Source: Botryosphaeria dothidea (taxonomy: Eukaryota > Ascomycota > Dothideomycetes > Botryosphaeriales > Botryosphaeriaceae). From it: a stretch of DNA of 64,000 bases. The DNA lies in NCBI GenBank assembly GCA_011503125.2, contig WWBZ02000007.1, forward strand, positions 806,001-870,000, given 5' to 3'. The notes below the pieces were generated by a model. The model did no database searches, had not been told where the DNA came from, and saw only the letters and a list, made by a program, of their open reading frames with translations. Shown here piece after piece: positions 20,551 to 32,130 of the stretch. Numbering within the stretch: the stretch's first letter is position 1; every line of letters starts with the position of its first letter. The translations under genes were made by a program, and so were the position numbers.

Positions 20551-20556
20551 TTTTTT
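20514..20556 (-). promoter_or_regulatory. putative -1 ribosomal frameshift signal between gag and pol of Gypsy-1
   Basis: The heptamer A AAA AAC (20556-20550, minus) is in the gag frame (TTA AAA AAC). It is followed by a 6-nt spacer and a hairpin with 10-bp arms (20543-20534 and 20523-20514, one G-U pair) around a 10-nt loop. Gag stops three codons after the heptamer, and pol is open in the -1 frame from it. Gypsy-7 has the same layout with a fully paired stem. Confidence 0.8.
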
Positions 20557-21782
20557 AACACGTAGAGGACTGAAGCCGTAGGAGGAGTTATAGGAGTCGA
20601 GGTTTCAGAGACGAGTGGACTTGTTACTAGTAGCGAGGTGGGCGGAGAGGGTGCAGTTGTGGTCGAATTAAGGTTTGGACCCTTTGAACCCTTTGGACCC
20701 TTTGCCTTAGGGCACTCACGTACCTAGTGGTTCGGATCACCATAGTAAGCGCAGAGATTATTGGCTCTTCGGTACGCTTTTCGAGCAGAGGCATCTAGTT
20801 CCATAGGTTCACTTTGGGGGATCGAGGTTGGCGCGGGAGACGAGGATCGAGGGGTAGCTGGTGTAGAGAGAGGAGTCGAGGTAGGGGTACGAGTTACGGG
20901 TGTCTTTTTCTTAATTATTCGAGCATAGAGTTGGTTATCCAACGCAATGCAGGTTTCAGCGAACTTTTCGAATTCTAGTGGCATAGAACGTCCAACAAGA
21001 AGATCCTTAAGGTTCTCCTTAAGGCCAAGGCGGAAGTAGTAAATCTTCACTGCGTTTTCCTTCCAACTAAGAGTCGTAATAAGCGAGAGAAACCGTGAGT
21101 AGTAAGCCGAGTAGGACTTGTCTTATTTAAGCGCGAGGAGGGATCGTTCAGCCGTTGCGTAAGCATTAGGATTATCAAATGCGGCCTTAAGAGCTTGGTA
21201 GAAGACCTCATAATTGTCGAAGTCTACGGAACCGTTCGAAGCAGAGACGTAAGGGGCAAACCAAGTATAAGCCGCATCGCGAAGATATGACCCAGCGTAG
21301 GTAATCTTAGCTATGTCCGTTATAAAAGCAGATGGGTCCGAGGCAAATTTGAGTTGAAGTTGCGTAGCGAAGTTCTGGAATCGAGTGCGTTCTCCTTTAA
21401 AGGGTTCTGGATCCGATACCTTAGGGATGCGGGGACGTGGGGTTTCTAAAGAAGATACCGTAGACGTAGTAGCTGGCGTGTTAGTAGGGAGGTTCGGGGC
21501 TAGTAGTTAGAGTCGGGCGAAGGCTTTATCTTGGCCAAAACCGTAGTAGTGAAAGATGCAAGCAACTTGGGCGTTCGTAGCATTCTCAGGGATAGCTGGT
21601 GAATCGATATCGGATCTTAGGCAAGATTGTCTTCCTCTAGCGTATGCCTGGCTAAGGGTAACGCGTAGAGAAACCGGGATATCTTCAGGGAAGGTAGGAC
21701 GAGCGTTAACAGGAGCAGGGACTTGATTAAGGACTTGGAAGAGCGTATCCCAAGGATCAGGAGGTATAGTTCCATCAACCAT
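20538..21782 (-). pseudogene. gag: Gypsy-1 gag
   Basis: The start MVDGTIPPDPWDTLF is at 21782 and the zero-frame stop TAG is at 20538-20540, about 414 codons. The capsid-like region includes FKGERTRFQNFATQLQLKF and the helical run around 21000-21400. A Cys-His knuckle near 20700-20760 reads CAYYGDPNH-x-VREC, i.e. C-x2-C-x4-H-x4-C with the second Cys changed to Tyr and a Trp changed to TAG. The few stops fit RIP. Gag would form the particle and bind RNA. Confidence 0.85.
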
Positions 21783-21846
21783 TTTGGGGATTACAGTCTA
21801 GGGCTTCGGCGAGAGCTTTAGGCCTACTAGAGAGAGTCTAGCAAAA

Positions 21847-22240
21847 TGTAATAAACGGACCTTGGAGGGGGGGGGGGCGGAGAGACGAGGTAACGAAGCC
21901 GGTAAAGGCAGTAGGAGTAAAATAATGCCGAAGTATAAGGGTGTAGTTTAAAGGGCGAGGGTACGAGGTGCGAGAGACGAGAGGCGAGGGACGAGGGGCG
22001 AGGGACGAGGGACGAGGGAGGCAAGCAAGGTCCAATTCAAGGCGTACCAAGTTGTACGCGAGGAATACTCATTACTAGACTAAAGAACTAACTACAAAGC
22101 AGAGGGGCGAGCTTTATATACATAAAGAACGAACTAAAATACTAGCTTCCTAATTTATAAGCAGGTAAGTCTAGATCTGGATTTTAAATTAACGAAGGTA
22201 AACGAGAGGTAAGGGGTCTAAGCAAGCCACGTTTATAACA
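21847..22240 (-). repeat. Gypsy-1 5' LTR (394 bp)
   Basis: Same ends and length as the left LTR. Seven substitutions between the two copies, all C/T or G/A. It also carries the 11-G run and the 7-bp array. GTAAC follows at 22241-22245. Confidence 0.95.
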
Positions 22241-22245
22241 GTAAC

Positions 22246-22918
22246 CTAGTACTTTAAGTACTAGGATTATAGCTATATCTCTATCTACTATAGAAGGAAG
22301 AATAGATATAGCTAGTACGCTAAGGTATATAATACCTACGAGTACCCTAAAGAGAAGACGTAATATATAAACTATAACTAAGAGTATACGGCCTAGAGTA
22401 ACTTCTATCTAACGCGTAGAGCCCGTTAGACTAAGGCTACTAAGGCCCGCCTAGTAGTATTAGAGAGATATAAAGGAGGTACCTCTACGGCTAAGATATA
22501 GCCCTAAACTAACTAGTTAACGATTAGGCTAAAGAAGAGGCCTAGAGAAGAGAAGCCGACTAAGAGAGGGCTAGATAGGCTAAGGGACCTAAGCCGCCCC
22601 CCGCCTCCTAACTAGATACGGTTTACCGGACTTAATAGCTTCTAGTATACCTCGGGAGAAGAGCCTACGAGAACTCCCGCCTTCTCGTAACCTATACTAC
22701 TAACTTCCTTATAATCTAACTTAGAAATAGAAGAAAGTTAATATTAGATATAAGCTCTCTCTTTATCGTATAGTATAACGTCTATAAGAGTAAGAATAGA
22801 GTAATACTCTCGTTCTTTAAGAAGGTTAACCTAAGAATCTACTATATTCTAGCTATCTAGAAGCCTTAGAGAAATTCGAGGGTTAAGATAATAGTAAGAT
22901 ACTCTACCTACTATATAG
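22246..22918 (+). pseudogene. LINE-1 ORF1 3' part and start of ORF2
   Basis: Resumes LINE-1 after Gypsy-1. It aligns with LINE-4 (minus, about 44300-43560): the Cys/His-rich ORF1 end, a junction reading AGTTAATATTAG at 22737-22748 and the start of ORF2 (LDISSLSI-x-YNVYKS). TG and CA dinucleotides are almost gone. Confidence 0.7.
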
Positions 22919-25060
22919 ATAGATAGATAGATAAATTTATTTCTTCCCGATATAGCTTCCTTACGGGTCTATACGGGGCTAGCTATCTATAGTTATTTTA
23001 TACGAGAGAGAAAATCTTTTCGCCTAGTAAAAACCCCTTCTCTCTCTCTAGGTATACTATCCTATACTAGTTCTTATTTTTTCTTCTTACTAGTAGCGGC
23101 TACTATAGTAGCTCTATATTTACCTACTAAACCTATCTCTTTAGTTCTTATCCTCGTAGTTATCCGGGTTTTAGTAGTCCTAGTAGTCCTAGTTATTCTC
23201 CTAGTTTCTCTTTCTAGTTATCTTTCTATATTAGTTTTCTTACTAGGCTAAATTACTTAAGTAGCCTTAGGCGTAAGAACTAGTCTATTACTACTTTAAT
23301 CCTCTTCTTTATTAAGAGAAGAAAGTAGTAGTCCGTAGTCTCTATTCTTTAGAGTATCTATACTCTACTTTATTAGAAGTAGAGGTAGAAGAGAAGAATA
23401 TACTTTAGAGTTTATTTATACTAGCCGTATAGATAGATAGGACTAGGATACTTTAGTACCTTACGCCTTAAGAGAAAGTCCTCTAGTCTAATATACTCTA
23501 TACGTAGTAGAGTAGCGAGTATACTCTATAGCTTAGATAGTTCGCTATAGATTTATCTAATTTTTAGGTTCTACTATATACTTTAGGCTACTAGCTTATC
23601 TTATCTTCTCTAGCTAATAGACTTTATCTATCTCTTCTTCTACTTATTTCTATATACTATATATAGCTTCGTTCGCTTTAGAAGATTCTAGTAGATAGAG
23701 AGGTAGTAGTTAAGAAGTAAGTTTATCTTTTTTCTAAGTAGAGTTCTTCTAGTAGGGCTAGTAGCGCCTCTAGTACTTAGAGTAGCCTAAGCTATCTATT
23801 TAATACTCTAGTAAGTTTCCTCTACTACTATCGCGACTAGACTATTTCTAGCTCTAATAGCCTAGGCTAGTACTAGTTCGTCTAGGTATAGTAAGAGTAG
23901 AGAAATCCCTATCTTATACTCTAAGGTTTATATACTAGTTAACTTATACGCCCTTAAGATAGTACGTAGATACTAGTTTTAGATCTTCTTTAGTAGCTAG
24001 ATAGTTATTTTTCTCTACCCTAGGATTTCCTCTAGAATATACTATACTCTATAGCCGTAGGTAAGAACTAGCCTTACTACGGCCGTATAGATATAATAAG
24101 CTTTAGTAAATAAGGCTCTCTAGGTAGACGCCGCGAGTCTAGAGAGAGATATATACTATTTAATTACCTTAGCTCCTATTTTCCTAATATAAAGTCTCTA
24201 TCTAAGCTTATTATCTACGTAGACTCCTAGAATCTTAATTATAGGCTCTAGGTATTTAGTAAATCTAGAAATATAGATCCCTGCTACTATATTAAATCTC
24301 CTTAGTTTTCTTATAAAATAAATAAGGTAATACTTATCGGGCGAGAAAGCTAACCCGTAGATAGCTACCTAGTACTTATAAATTTAATATACTCCCTCTA
24401 GTATCCTATAGTTCTATTCTATAGATCTACTAAAGGTTAGAATATTAGTATTATCGACGAATCTAAGGGGGAAGGTATTACCTCTACGTAGCTATATAAG
24501 TAGATTAGAAGTAAAGAATAGATAGAGTATCGGCGATAGTAAGGATTCCTAGAAAATCCCGGTTAAGGTCTAAATTAGTAGACTAGTAAAGTCTCCGAAG
24601 GATAGCTAAGTAGTACGGTTCTATAGAAAGAATCGGGTAAATCTTTCTATCTATTCTAGAAGTTTTACTATTCTTATATTATAGAGAAGCCTTCTATAAA
24701 ATACGTAGTTATATACTTCTAAGATATCTAGGCTAAGAACTAAAGCTACTAGCCCTAGATCTTATACCTAGATAATATAGATCTATTCTATAAGTAGATT
24801 AAGAGCTACTACTACGGATCTATTTCTTCTAGCTTCTATCTATATATTAGAAAGTAGGCCGTATACTTTAGTAGCCTAGAAGATTCTATCTACTATAATC
24901 CTCTTAAGTAGCTTTTCTAGCGTATTAAGTAAAGTAATCGGTCTAAATAACTTAGCTTTAGTATAGTCGTTCCTCTATAATTTCTTAAGAACTACGGTAA
25001 TAGAGCTTTTAAACTATTTAGAGTAGTATCTAAATACGAGGTATCTCTAGAAGAGTCTAG
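22919..25060 (-). mobile_element. LINE-2: 5'-truncated Tad-like LINE inserted in LINE-1
   Basis: An inverted copy of the LINE 3' half (about 2.1 kb). The 3' end is at the left, with about four TAGA units followed by the conserved terminal hairpin; the 5' end is truncated within the reverse transcriptase. It interrupts the LINE-1 endonuclease between the equivalents of YHIV and FPQEG. The flanks share ctactatatag (about 22908-22918) and ctactatattag (about 25063-25074), a slightly decayed duplication. RIP-saturated; no ORF survives. Confidence 0.8.
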
Positions 25061-25074
25061 TATCTACTATATTA

Positions 25075-26319
25075 GTTTTTCCTTAGAAGAGAGTAGTAAG
25101 AACCTACTTCTTTATAAGTAAGGCTATTACCCCCGACTCCTAGTAAGTAATAGTCTACTTACTAGATCTTATTATACTATCTATTACTACTAAGATACGT
25201 ATAATCTATATCTATAACTACTATAATCTTCTATTAGCCTTCTATACTAGTACGGCTCTAGAAACTCTATCTCTTCTTCTAGAAGCTCTTAGAAAACTAA
25301 GAAAGTATATCCTCCTAGGAGACTTTAACCTTTACTATCCTATCTAGAGGAGTATAACCGCCCTAAGATACTATACTTTTATAGATAACCTTATTAAAAT
25401 AGCTACTATAGCTAATCTTAATCTAGCCCTTCTAAAAGATACTATTACGAGAAGAAAGAGTAGTAGCGAGAGTACTCTAGATCTTATCTTTACTATATAA
25501 TAGCTAGAGGAGAGAATTCTTAGCTATAGAGTTAGCTAGAAGCTCGAATTATCCTCTAACCACCTACCTATCCTTACTATACTTAATTTTTCTCCTACCT
25601 CCGTAGAACTACGCCTCCTAAGACCCTAGTAGAAGAAAGTAGACTAGAAGAGAACTAATAATATACTCTAATTAAAGCTCGAATACCTTAAAGTAGCCCC
25701 TCTTAATACTAAAGTAGACCTAGATTACTTTACTATACTACTCTAGAAGGCTATCTAAAGAATAATCTAGGAGACTATTCTAGTAGCGAGACCCTCGCCC
25801 TAGGCCTCTATATAATAAATAAAGGAGTATTCGAACCTAGTATACTAGGCTAGAGTAGCTAGAAGAAAGTAGACGGCTATAGAGAGGGAGAAGGACTAGA
25901 TAGTATACTAAACTATTACTAATAGTAAGAAGAGGTAGATTAGAAGAGATAGAATAAAAGTATAGCGTAGAATAGTAGCTAAGATTACTTTAGATCTATC
26001 TATACTCTAGAAGCTCTTAAAGTAGGTAAGAATAAGAGCACTAGAGCCTCTAGCTCTACCTTAGTTCCTATCTCTCTAGGGAGTAGATAAATAACTATAT
26101 TATAATAACTAGTCTAAGGTAGAAATCCTTACTAACTAGTTCTTTCTACCTTCTAGGGCTACTAACCTCTTAGATCTAGATAGGTATATATACCTAGTAC
26201 TAGTAGAGATTCCCTAAGACCTTACTAAAGAGTAGATCCTCTATACTATTAAGAAGCTTTCCCTAGATAAGGTACTAGGCCTAGATAAGATTACTAATAG
26301 GTTTCTAAAGTAATGCGCT
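25075..26319 (+). pseudogene. LINE-1 ORF2 endonuclease and start of reverse transcriptase
   Basis: With stops ignored, the translation gives TYFFISKAIT-PDS, a YIYNYYN segment, KYILLGDFN (endonuclease core), SESTLDLIF, and then the linker to LYTIKKLSLDK near 26240. It matches the better-preserved LINE-4 segments at 43304-43558 and 42296-42811 (minus). It ends at the Gypsy-2 insertion, gcgct at 26315-26319. Confidence 0.75.
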
Positions 26320-26569
26320 TGTGATGGCTTGCATCCGGTGCACTCGCGGAAATGCAGTAGCATTACTATCTACGAGAAGACTAAGCTAAAGAGAAAAAGA
26401 AGAAAGGTTTAAGCAAGATAGCGCTGCTTATATATCTCTCTAGAGTCCCTTTTACTGGTAGCGAGTTGCAGGGTTTTCTTGTTGAGCTTCGTTGAGCTTC
26501 AGGGTCCTCTCAACCCAAGGTCTCGCCGCAGGATCCATCCAAGGCACCCTTAGGGTTCAAACCGTAATA
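26320..26569 (-). repeat. Gypsy-2 3' LTR (250 bp)
   Basis: Same boundaries as 31876-32125. Differences between the two are transitions, mostly CA/TG to TA. It contains an 11-bp near-tandem repeat (TTGAGCTTCGT) near 26488-26508. Confidence 0.95.
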
Positions 26570-29500
26570 TCACCCCCCTCCCGGCTTTGAAGGTAGGTCT
26601 CTAGGGCTTTAGTGTCTTCTAAAGCGCTTGCTGGTTCCCAAGTTGGCCGCGCGTATCCTCTCTACTTAACTTGATAGAGTTTCTGCCGTTTCCGCTGGCC
26701 TAGCCGTCTTCCCAGTTTTTCACCTAAGATAGCTTCAACCCTCTATTCTTCTTCTCCATCAACGAGTATAGCTAGTGGTTGATAATCGTCCTATTCTTGG
26801 CTTAGTAAAGGATCTATTCTAGCTGGGCGTAAGAGATCGACGTTAAAGACGTTATGTATCCCAGTTAGTACGTCTAGTTTATAGCTATGAGGGCTAATGA
26901 CCTCGATAACTGTGAACTTTGCTGCTCGATCATCAAGCTTCCGGCTTGGGCGGTCCGTTCGTATATTCTTAAGATTTAGCCAGACTTTATCCCCTACTTT
27001 ATACGCTGGTGATAGGTCCCTATATCGATTTGCTTGGGTCTCCTGATCCTATTGTGCGTTCGCCATTGATGCTTCTGCCCATTCGGTTATCTCTTTAATC
27101 TTTGCCACGATTACTTCTCCTTTTTATATTGGTGATATAGGGTTCGGGACTAGTTGAGGATCCTCGAATAACTGTAGTGGCTCGAGGTGGTATCCATAAG
27201 AGAGGAAGAAGGGGCTAACACCTATCGATGAGGATTCTTGGCCATTTATAGCAAGCTCTGTTGCTGGCAACCAGTTAACCCAGTTATCTTGCGCGTAGTT
27301 AACCATCCGGCAGAGCTTCCTTTCTATCTCGGTGTTCGCACGCTCCGTTGATCCATCTGTTTCTGGATGGTAGGCTGTTGAGATTCGTCTTTCGATCCTA
27401 AGTAATTGGCAAACCCTCTTCCATAGCTGGCTAACAAATTGGCTTCCCCGGTCAGAGACAATAGCGGTTGGGACTCCATGGTGGCGGTAGAAGCAGCGAA
27501 TAAATATCCTAGCAACTATTTCTGCTTCAATATCCTTACAGGCCTCAAGGATGACTTCTTTACCTAATCGATCAGTAATAACCATAAGCATCCGACATCC
27601 TTGGCTCTCGGGTAGCGGTCCAATAAAGTCGACTGAGATCTCTCTCCACTGACGGTTTGGTACTGGTAACGGCCGTAGTAGTCCTTGTTTACGGTCTCTC
27701 CAGACTCTAGTCCTTCCGCAGACGTTACAGTTACGTACGAATCTACGTATATTAGATACGAAGTTCGGCCAGAAGAACTGTCTTGCGACAAGGGCTATTG
27801 TTCCAGTGCGTCTAGGATGAACTACCATTGTTGAATCGTGGAGTGTCTGGATCAGCTTGGTTCTTAAAGGCTCGTGGTTTGGTACCCAACGTCTGCTGCG
27901 GAACAGCAACTCTCCTTGATTATTTAAGGAGCAATTAGCAATTGAGAGCTTAACTAGTTCTTCTAAATCGTTTGGTAGCGTTCTTCTACCCTCTCTTACT
28001 GCTATTATAAGACGTCCATAGTCCGGATCCGCTGCTTTTGCCTCTTGCCAGAGCTGCCGTAAATAGTCTTCGATTAACGTTGCTCCTTGTTCGTATACTG
28101 GTTCGTCTATAGATCTGTCTGATGGTTCGTCTACTAGTTTATCTGCTGGTTCATCTACTTGTTCGTCTGCTTCTTGTTCGGTTATAGCTTGTCGTCTTGT
28201 TTGCACTGGTGTTGCCAAAACTCTCCAACAGTTGGCTTGAACCTTATCTGGGCTTAAGAGTCGTGCGACACGATATTGAAGCCTCTTATCATCTTGAGAT
28301 ACTGGTAAGTCTTGGTCTCTTCGTGTAAGTGCGTTAGGCTGAGCCCTAAGCTTGCCTGGACGGTAAGCAATGGTAAAGTTGAATCGGCTCAGAATTAGCT
28401 GCCATCTTATTTGCCTCTCAGAGAGCCGTCGGACTGTTGTAAAGTATTCGAGATTCTTATAGTCCGTAACAATCTTGAATTCTTTTACGCTTCGTAGCTC
28501 TGCATCCCACTGCTGAAGACACTTAATAATCGCAAGGAGCTCCTTATCGTAGATCTCGTAGTTGCACTCTGCTGGCGAGTTCTTCTTTGAGAAGTAGGCA
28601 ACTGGCCGGAGCACTCCATTGTCATCGTATTGGGATAAAATTCCTCCTGTACAGTATCCTGAGGAGTTAGTCTCGAGGATTGTCTTTCGGTCCGGGTCAA
28701 ATTGGGCAAGGATTGGTGCCGTGATAAAGGCCTTCTTTAGCTTTCGAAACGCTCTTTCTGCTCCTTCTATCCAATAGAACGGAACGTCTTTCTTTGTAAG
28801 TGCATGTAACGGAGCCGTAGTCTTCGAGTATTTATTAATAAAGCGCCGGTAGAAGTTCGCAAAGCTAAGGAATCTAAGCACTCCTTTAACTATAGTTGGT
28901 GTTTCCCATTCCTAAATAGCTTTTACCTTAGCTGGGTCCATGCGGATACCTTTCCCAGCTTCGATAATAAATCCAAGATACTTTATTGACTGAACCTCGA
29001 ATTCGCACTTATCGATATTAAGCTGTAGTCCCGCTGCTTGTAGCTTTTCGAGAACCTTAGTTACGTGCTCTCGGTGTTAGGTACGGGATCCCTCGGTAAA
29101 AATAAGCACATCATCGACATAAGCCGATACGAAGTCGTCTAGGAAGTCCTGTAGGGTCTAGTTGATATATCGTTGAAAGGTGCTTGGTGTATTAGCTAGT
29201 CCAAAGGGAGTAATAAGCCACTTAAATAGTCTAAAGCGGGTTCGAAAGGCTGTAAGCCATTCATCTCCTGGTTTAACCCGAATCTTATTGAATGCTGCGA
29301 TTACATCGAGTTTCGTAAACCATCTTGCCTTACTGATCCGGTTAAGGGTCTCCTGGATAAGAGGTAGTGGATATCGATCCTTCCGTGTAAGTTGATTAAG
29401 GGCTCGGTAGTCACAACAAAATCGTAAGCCTCTACCTGGTTTCTTTACAAAGAGGACTGGCGCTGCGGCTGGAGAATTGCTTACACGGATAAAGCCTTTA

Positions 29501-30400
29501 TCGAGTAGCTCTGTAAGCGTTTTCCGGAGTACTAGTAGTTCGTCTCTGGATATGTTGTATAAGGGTCCCTATGGGGCCACTGGTATCCTCCCATTCTCAT
29601 CTTTCTCAAGCTTAATCTGATGATCGATTCTAGGTCGGTATGGAGGTAACTTGTCGGCCTTACTTCTATCGAAGGTGTCGAGAAACCGTTTATCTAACTA
29701 GGCTAGTAGTTTCGTCCTTGGGTCCGTATGCTTCTTCTTAGCAAGTGCTTTATTAATATTAGCTAGACTTGCTGAGAAAACCTAGTAACCGAGTCGTTTC
29801 TTCCTCGTAAGAAGGCGGAACCTAGCGGCTCCGACCCTTCTATAGTCGAGTTCTTTTCTCTCTCTCTGGCTTTGTACTACTAGGCCAGAGTCCTTAAATC
29901 TAAGGATTTGTTTTTCTGCATCTAGTTCTGCTCTCTCTTTTACTAACCATAGTAAGCCAAGAATAACTTTATAGCCTTTAATCCTTGGAGCTACATAGAA
30001 GTAAGCTCTTTTCGTTTGGTGTCCGCCGATATCGATCTCGGCAATTGCTACTTCGGTAATCCAGGAGTCGGTAATAGCATCAACTAACTGGATTTGTCTT
30101 GGTCGGATAGGGATACGCTGGAGTTTATGTCTTCGAGCGAATCGAGCATCGATAAAGCTATAGGATAAGCACCTAGAATTAATAAGGGTTTGAGTGGAGA
30201 TCTCCTTATTGATAAGTACTAAAACTAAGAAAGGTGGTTTTTCTATATGCTTATTCTCGAATTGCTTCCAATCTGCTTGAAGCTTACTTTGCTCCTTTCG
30301 CTCCTAACGGCGAATTTTATTAGGAGCTACTCTTTTTCCGAATTCTCATTGACCTCTAATACTTCAGTGTCCTCCTCTAATTGCGGAGGAACTTCCTACT
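26557..30400 (-). pseudogene. pol: Gypsy-2 pol (protease-RT-RNase H-integrase-chromodomain)
   Basis: Read leftwards: the protease is degenerate (TLINSRCLSYSFID near 30170-30220, where DSGC is expected). The RT has [19 protein letters not shown] (near 29430) and YVDDVLIF (near 29090-29120). The RNase H (near 28660) has ETNSSGY in place of ETDSSGY. The integrase catalytic residues are all present: ISVDFIGPL, VSDRGSQF and TDGSTERAN (near 27360-27640). A chromodomain near 26610-26760 ends GYARPTWEP. The final codons run into the 3' LTR, with the TGA at 26557-26559. The stretch 27124-28881 is uninterrupted; elsewhere TAG/TAA codons break the frame. The copy is probably inactive, but its integrase is intact at the active site. 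Confidence 0.88.
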
Positions 30401-31496
30401 CCGACTGTCTAATACCAGCAGCTTAAGCTGGGCGACGGGCAGGCGCATAAGGGCATGCATGCTTCTAGTGTCCTAAAGCACCACAACGCGTGCAAAGCCT
30501 GTTCTGACGACGTCGGTTAATCTCATCTTAAGTTACCCATTTAGCTCTCCGGGTTAGTGCGGCTTTGGCTGGGCCTATTGGTTCCCAGTCCATTTGGTCG
30601 TTTTGAAGAGGCTTTGGATACGTAGTAGGTCTGGTAGTCGTTATTGATCGAGTAGATCTCTCATCGGTTTAAGGACTTGGGCTTCTCCTTCCTTGATACC
30701 CACTTCGTATAACTAACTTCTTAGCCTTATTAACAGCCTCTATATCGTCACTAGTTCTAGCCAGCAAGTTAGCAAATTCGTGGAACGTAAGATCTTCTAA
30801 GCTCTTGCCAACTAGTCGGTCTTTTAGTTCCCAGCTAATTGAGTCCCAAAGAGAGTCTTTCTTTTGCTTATCGTCCCATGTAGTACTTTTGCCAGATTCA
30901 AGCATTAGGTGGCGGAACTTTACAAAGTGTTCTCTAAAGGGGCCACCTTTTTGATGTAGGGCTCGGAGCTCGCGACGTGCTTTTTCCTCGCGATATAGGT
31001 CGCCAAATACGGCCCTTAGCTGTTCGAATAGGTCCTGGGTTATAGCCGTCTGGCTTAAGGATCTCCACCATGGTTGTAAGTAGGTAAGCGCGGTTCCTCG
31101 TAGCTGGTTGAATAGCAACGCTGCTTGTATCGTTTCTAGGTAGCTTGCGTAATCGATTCGAAGTTTCTGATTTGCTTGATCAATCCAGGCTTCTAGCTCC
31201 TTTCGTTCTCCTTTAAATTCTACTAGCTCGGGTAGAATTTTTCTTGGCCTTTGACTTGCCGTAAGCGCTTAAGTAACCGCTTTAGCAATTACGGTTAGTG
31301 GGGTTTGTACTTAAGCCGTCGGGGTGGACGTAGCTATTCCTACGCTAGGCTGCCTTATTGTTAGTATAGTAGCCTGGCTATCCATTCGTGCCTGTAGCTA
31401 AGTAACCATTGTGAATAGTTGGTTCGCCTATTGCGGTGGGTCCTCTTGTTCGCGCTACGGGGCCTCTTGCGGTTCATCCATTAGTTAGTCGTCCAT
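30340..31496 (-). pseudogene. gag: Gypsy-2 gag
   Basis: The start is near 31496 (MDD, then a premature TAA from a probable CAA). It includes a capsid-like domain (LRGTALTYLQPWWRSL, FREHFVKFRHLMLESG; intact 30669-31118) and a zinc knuckle CTRCGALGH-x-KHAC near 30450-30500. The frame ends near 30340, with pol in another frame. The capsid segment differs sharply from that of the related Gypsy-5. Confidence 0.82.
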
Positions 31497-31772
31497 TCTA
31501 GGACGTGTCTTTAGGTGTCTTCTTAAGCGTCTCCTTGGGTGTCTTCTTAGGTGCCCTCTCTAAGATCTCCCTTTTAGATCTTCTTTTAGGGACTTCTTCG
31601 TGCCTTCTTAAACGCCACGCTGTCGTTTTATTAAAGGGCTTCCTTCGGGAACCTTCTTAAGTACCTATACGGACACCTTCTTAAACGATTTCCTAGGTAT
31701 AGTTAACTGGCAACGAGCCTAGCCACTATCCTATTCCTTAGGTAACTTAGGTAACTTAGATAAAGAGAAGCC

Positions 31773-31872
31773 GTGCTTACGTGAGAGCTTTAGCGCACGG
31801 AGGAAAGGGGAATAAGAATACAGTGCTTACGTGGGAGCTATAGCGTATAGAGGAAAGGGGATGAGCTTAGTC
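31773..31872. repeat. 50-bp tandem repeat, two units, next to Gypsy-2 5' LTR
   Basis: Units begin GTGCTTACGTG at 31773 and 31823 (period 50). They lie in the untranslated leader just inside the 5' LTR. Gypsy-5 has three units at the same place. Confidence 0.85.
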
Positions 31873-31875
31873 TAA

Positions 31876-32125
31876 TGTAATGGCTTGCATCCGGTGCACT
31901 CGCGGAAATATAGTAGCATTACTATCTACGAGAAGACTAAGCTAAAGAGAAAAGGAAGAAAGGTTTAAGCAAGATAGCGCTGCTTATATATCTCTCTAGA
32001 GTCCCTTTTACTGGTAGCGAGTTGCAGGGTTTTCTTGTTGAGCTTCGTTGAGCTTCAGGGTCCTCTTAACCTAAGGTCTCGCCGTAGGATCCATCCAAGG
32101 CACCCTTAGGGTTCAAACCGTAACA
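31876..32125 (-). repeat. Gypsy-2 5' LTR (250 bp)
   Basis: TGTAATGG...CCGTAACA on the plus strand, followed by gcgct. It pairs with 26320-26569. Confidence 0.95.
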
Positions 32126-32130
32126 GCGCT

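Larger units (their letters stand above)
16420..22240 (-). mobile_element. Gypsy-1: complete Ty3/Gypsy chromovirus (family A), lightly RIP-mutated
   Basis: This 5,821-bp element has two 394-bp LTRs (TG...CA) and a 5-bp duplication, inserted in LINE-1 ORF1. It is transcribed leftwards: gag, then pol in the -1 frame with protease, reverse transcriptase, RNase H, integrase and a C-terminal chromodomain. The LTRs differ by seven bases, all transitions, six of them in CpA/TpG context. The inner genes have only scattered TAG/TAA codons. A purine-rich tract (minus strand, about 16814-16835) precedes the 3' LTR. No complement to a common primer tRNA was obvious after the 5' LTR. Confidence 0.95.
26320..32125 (-). 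mobile_element. Gypsy-2: complete Ty3/Gypsy chromovirus (family B)
   Basis: A 5,806-bp element with 250-bp LTRs (TGTGATGG...ACCGTAACA on the plus strand) and a 5-bp duplication gcgct at 26315-26319 and 32126-32130. It is inserted in LINE-1 ORF2, transcribed leftwards, and has gag, protease, RT, RNase H, integrase and a chromodomain. A GGGAGGGGGG polypurine tract abuts the 3' LTR on the minus strand. It is lightly mutated and holds the longest intact frame in the transposon block (585 codons, 27124-28881). Confidence 0.95.
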
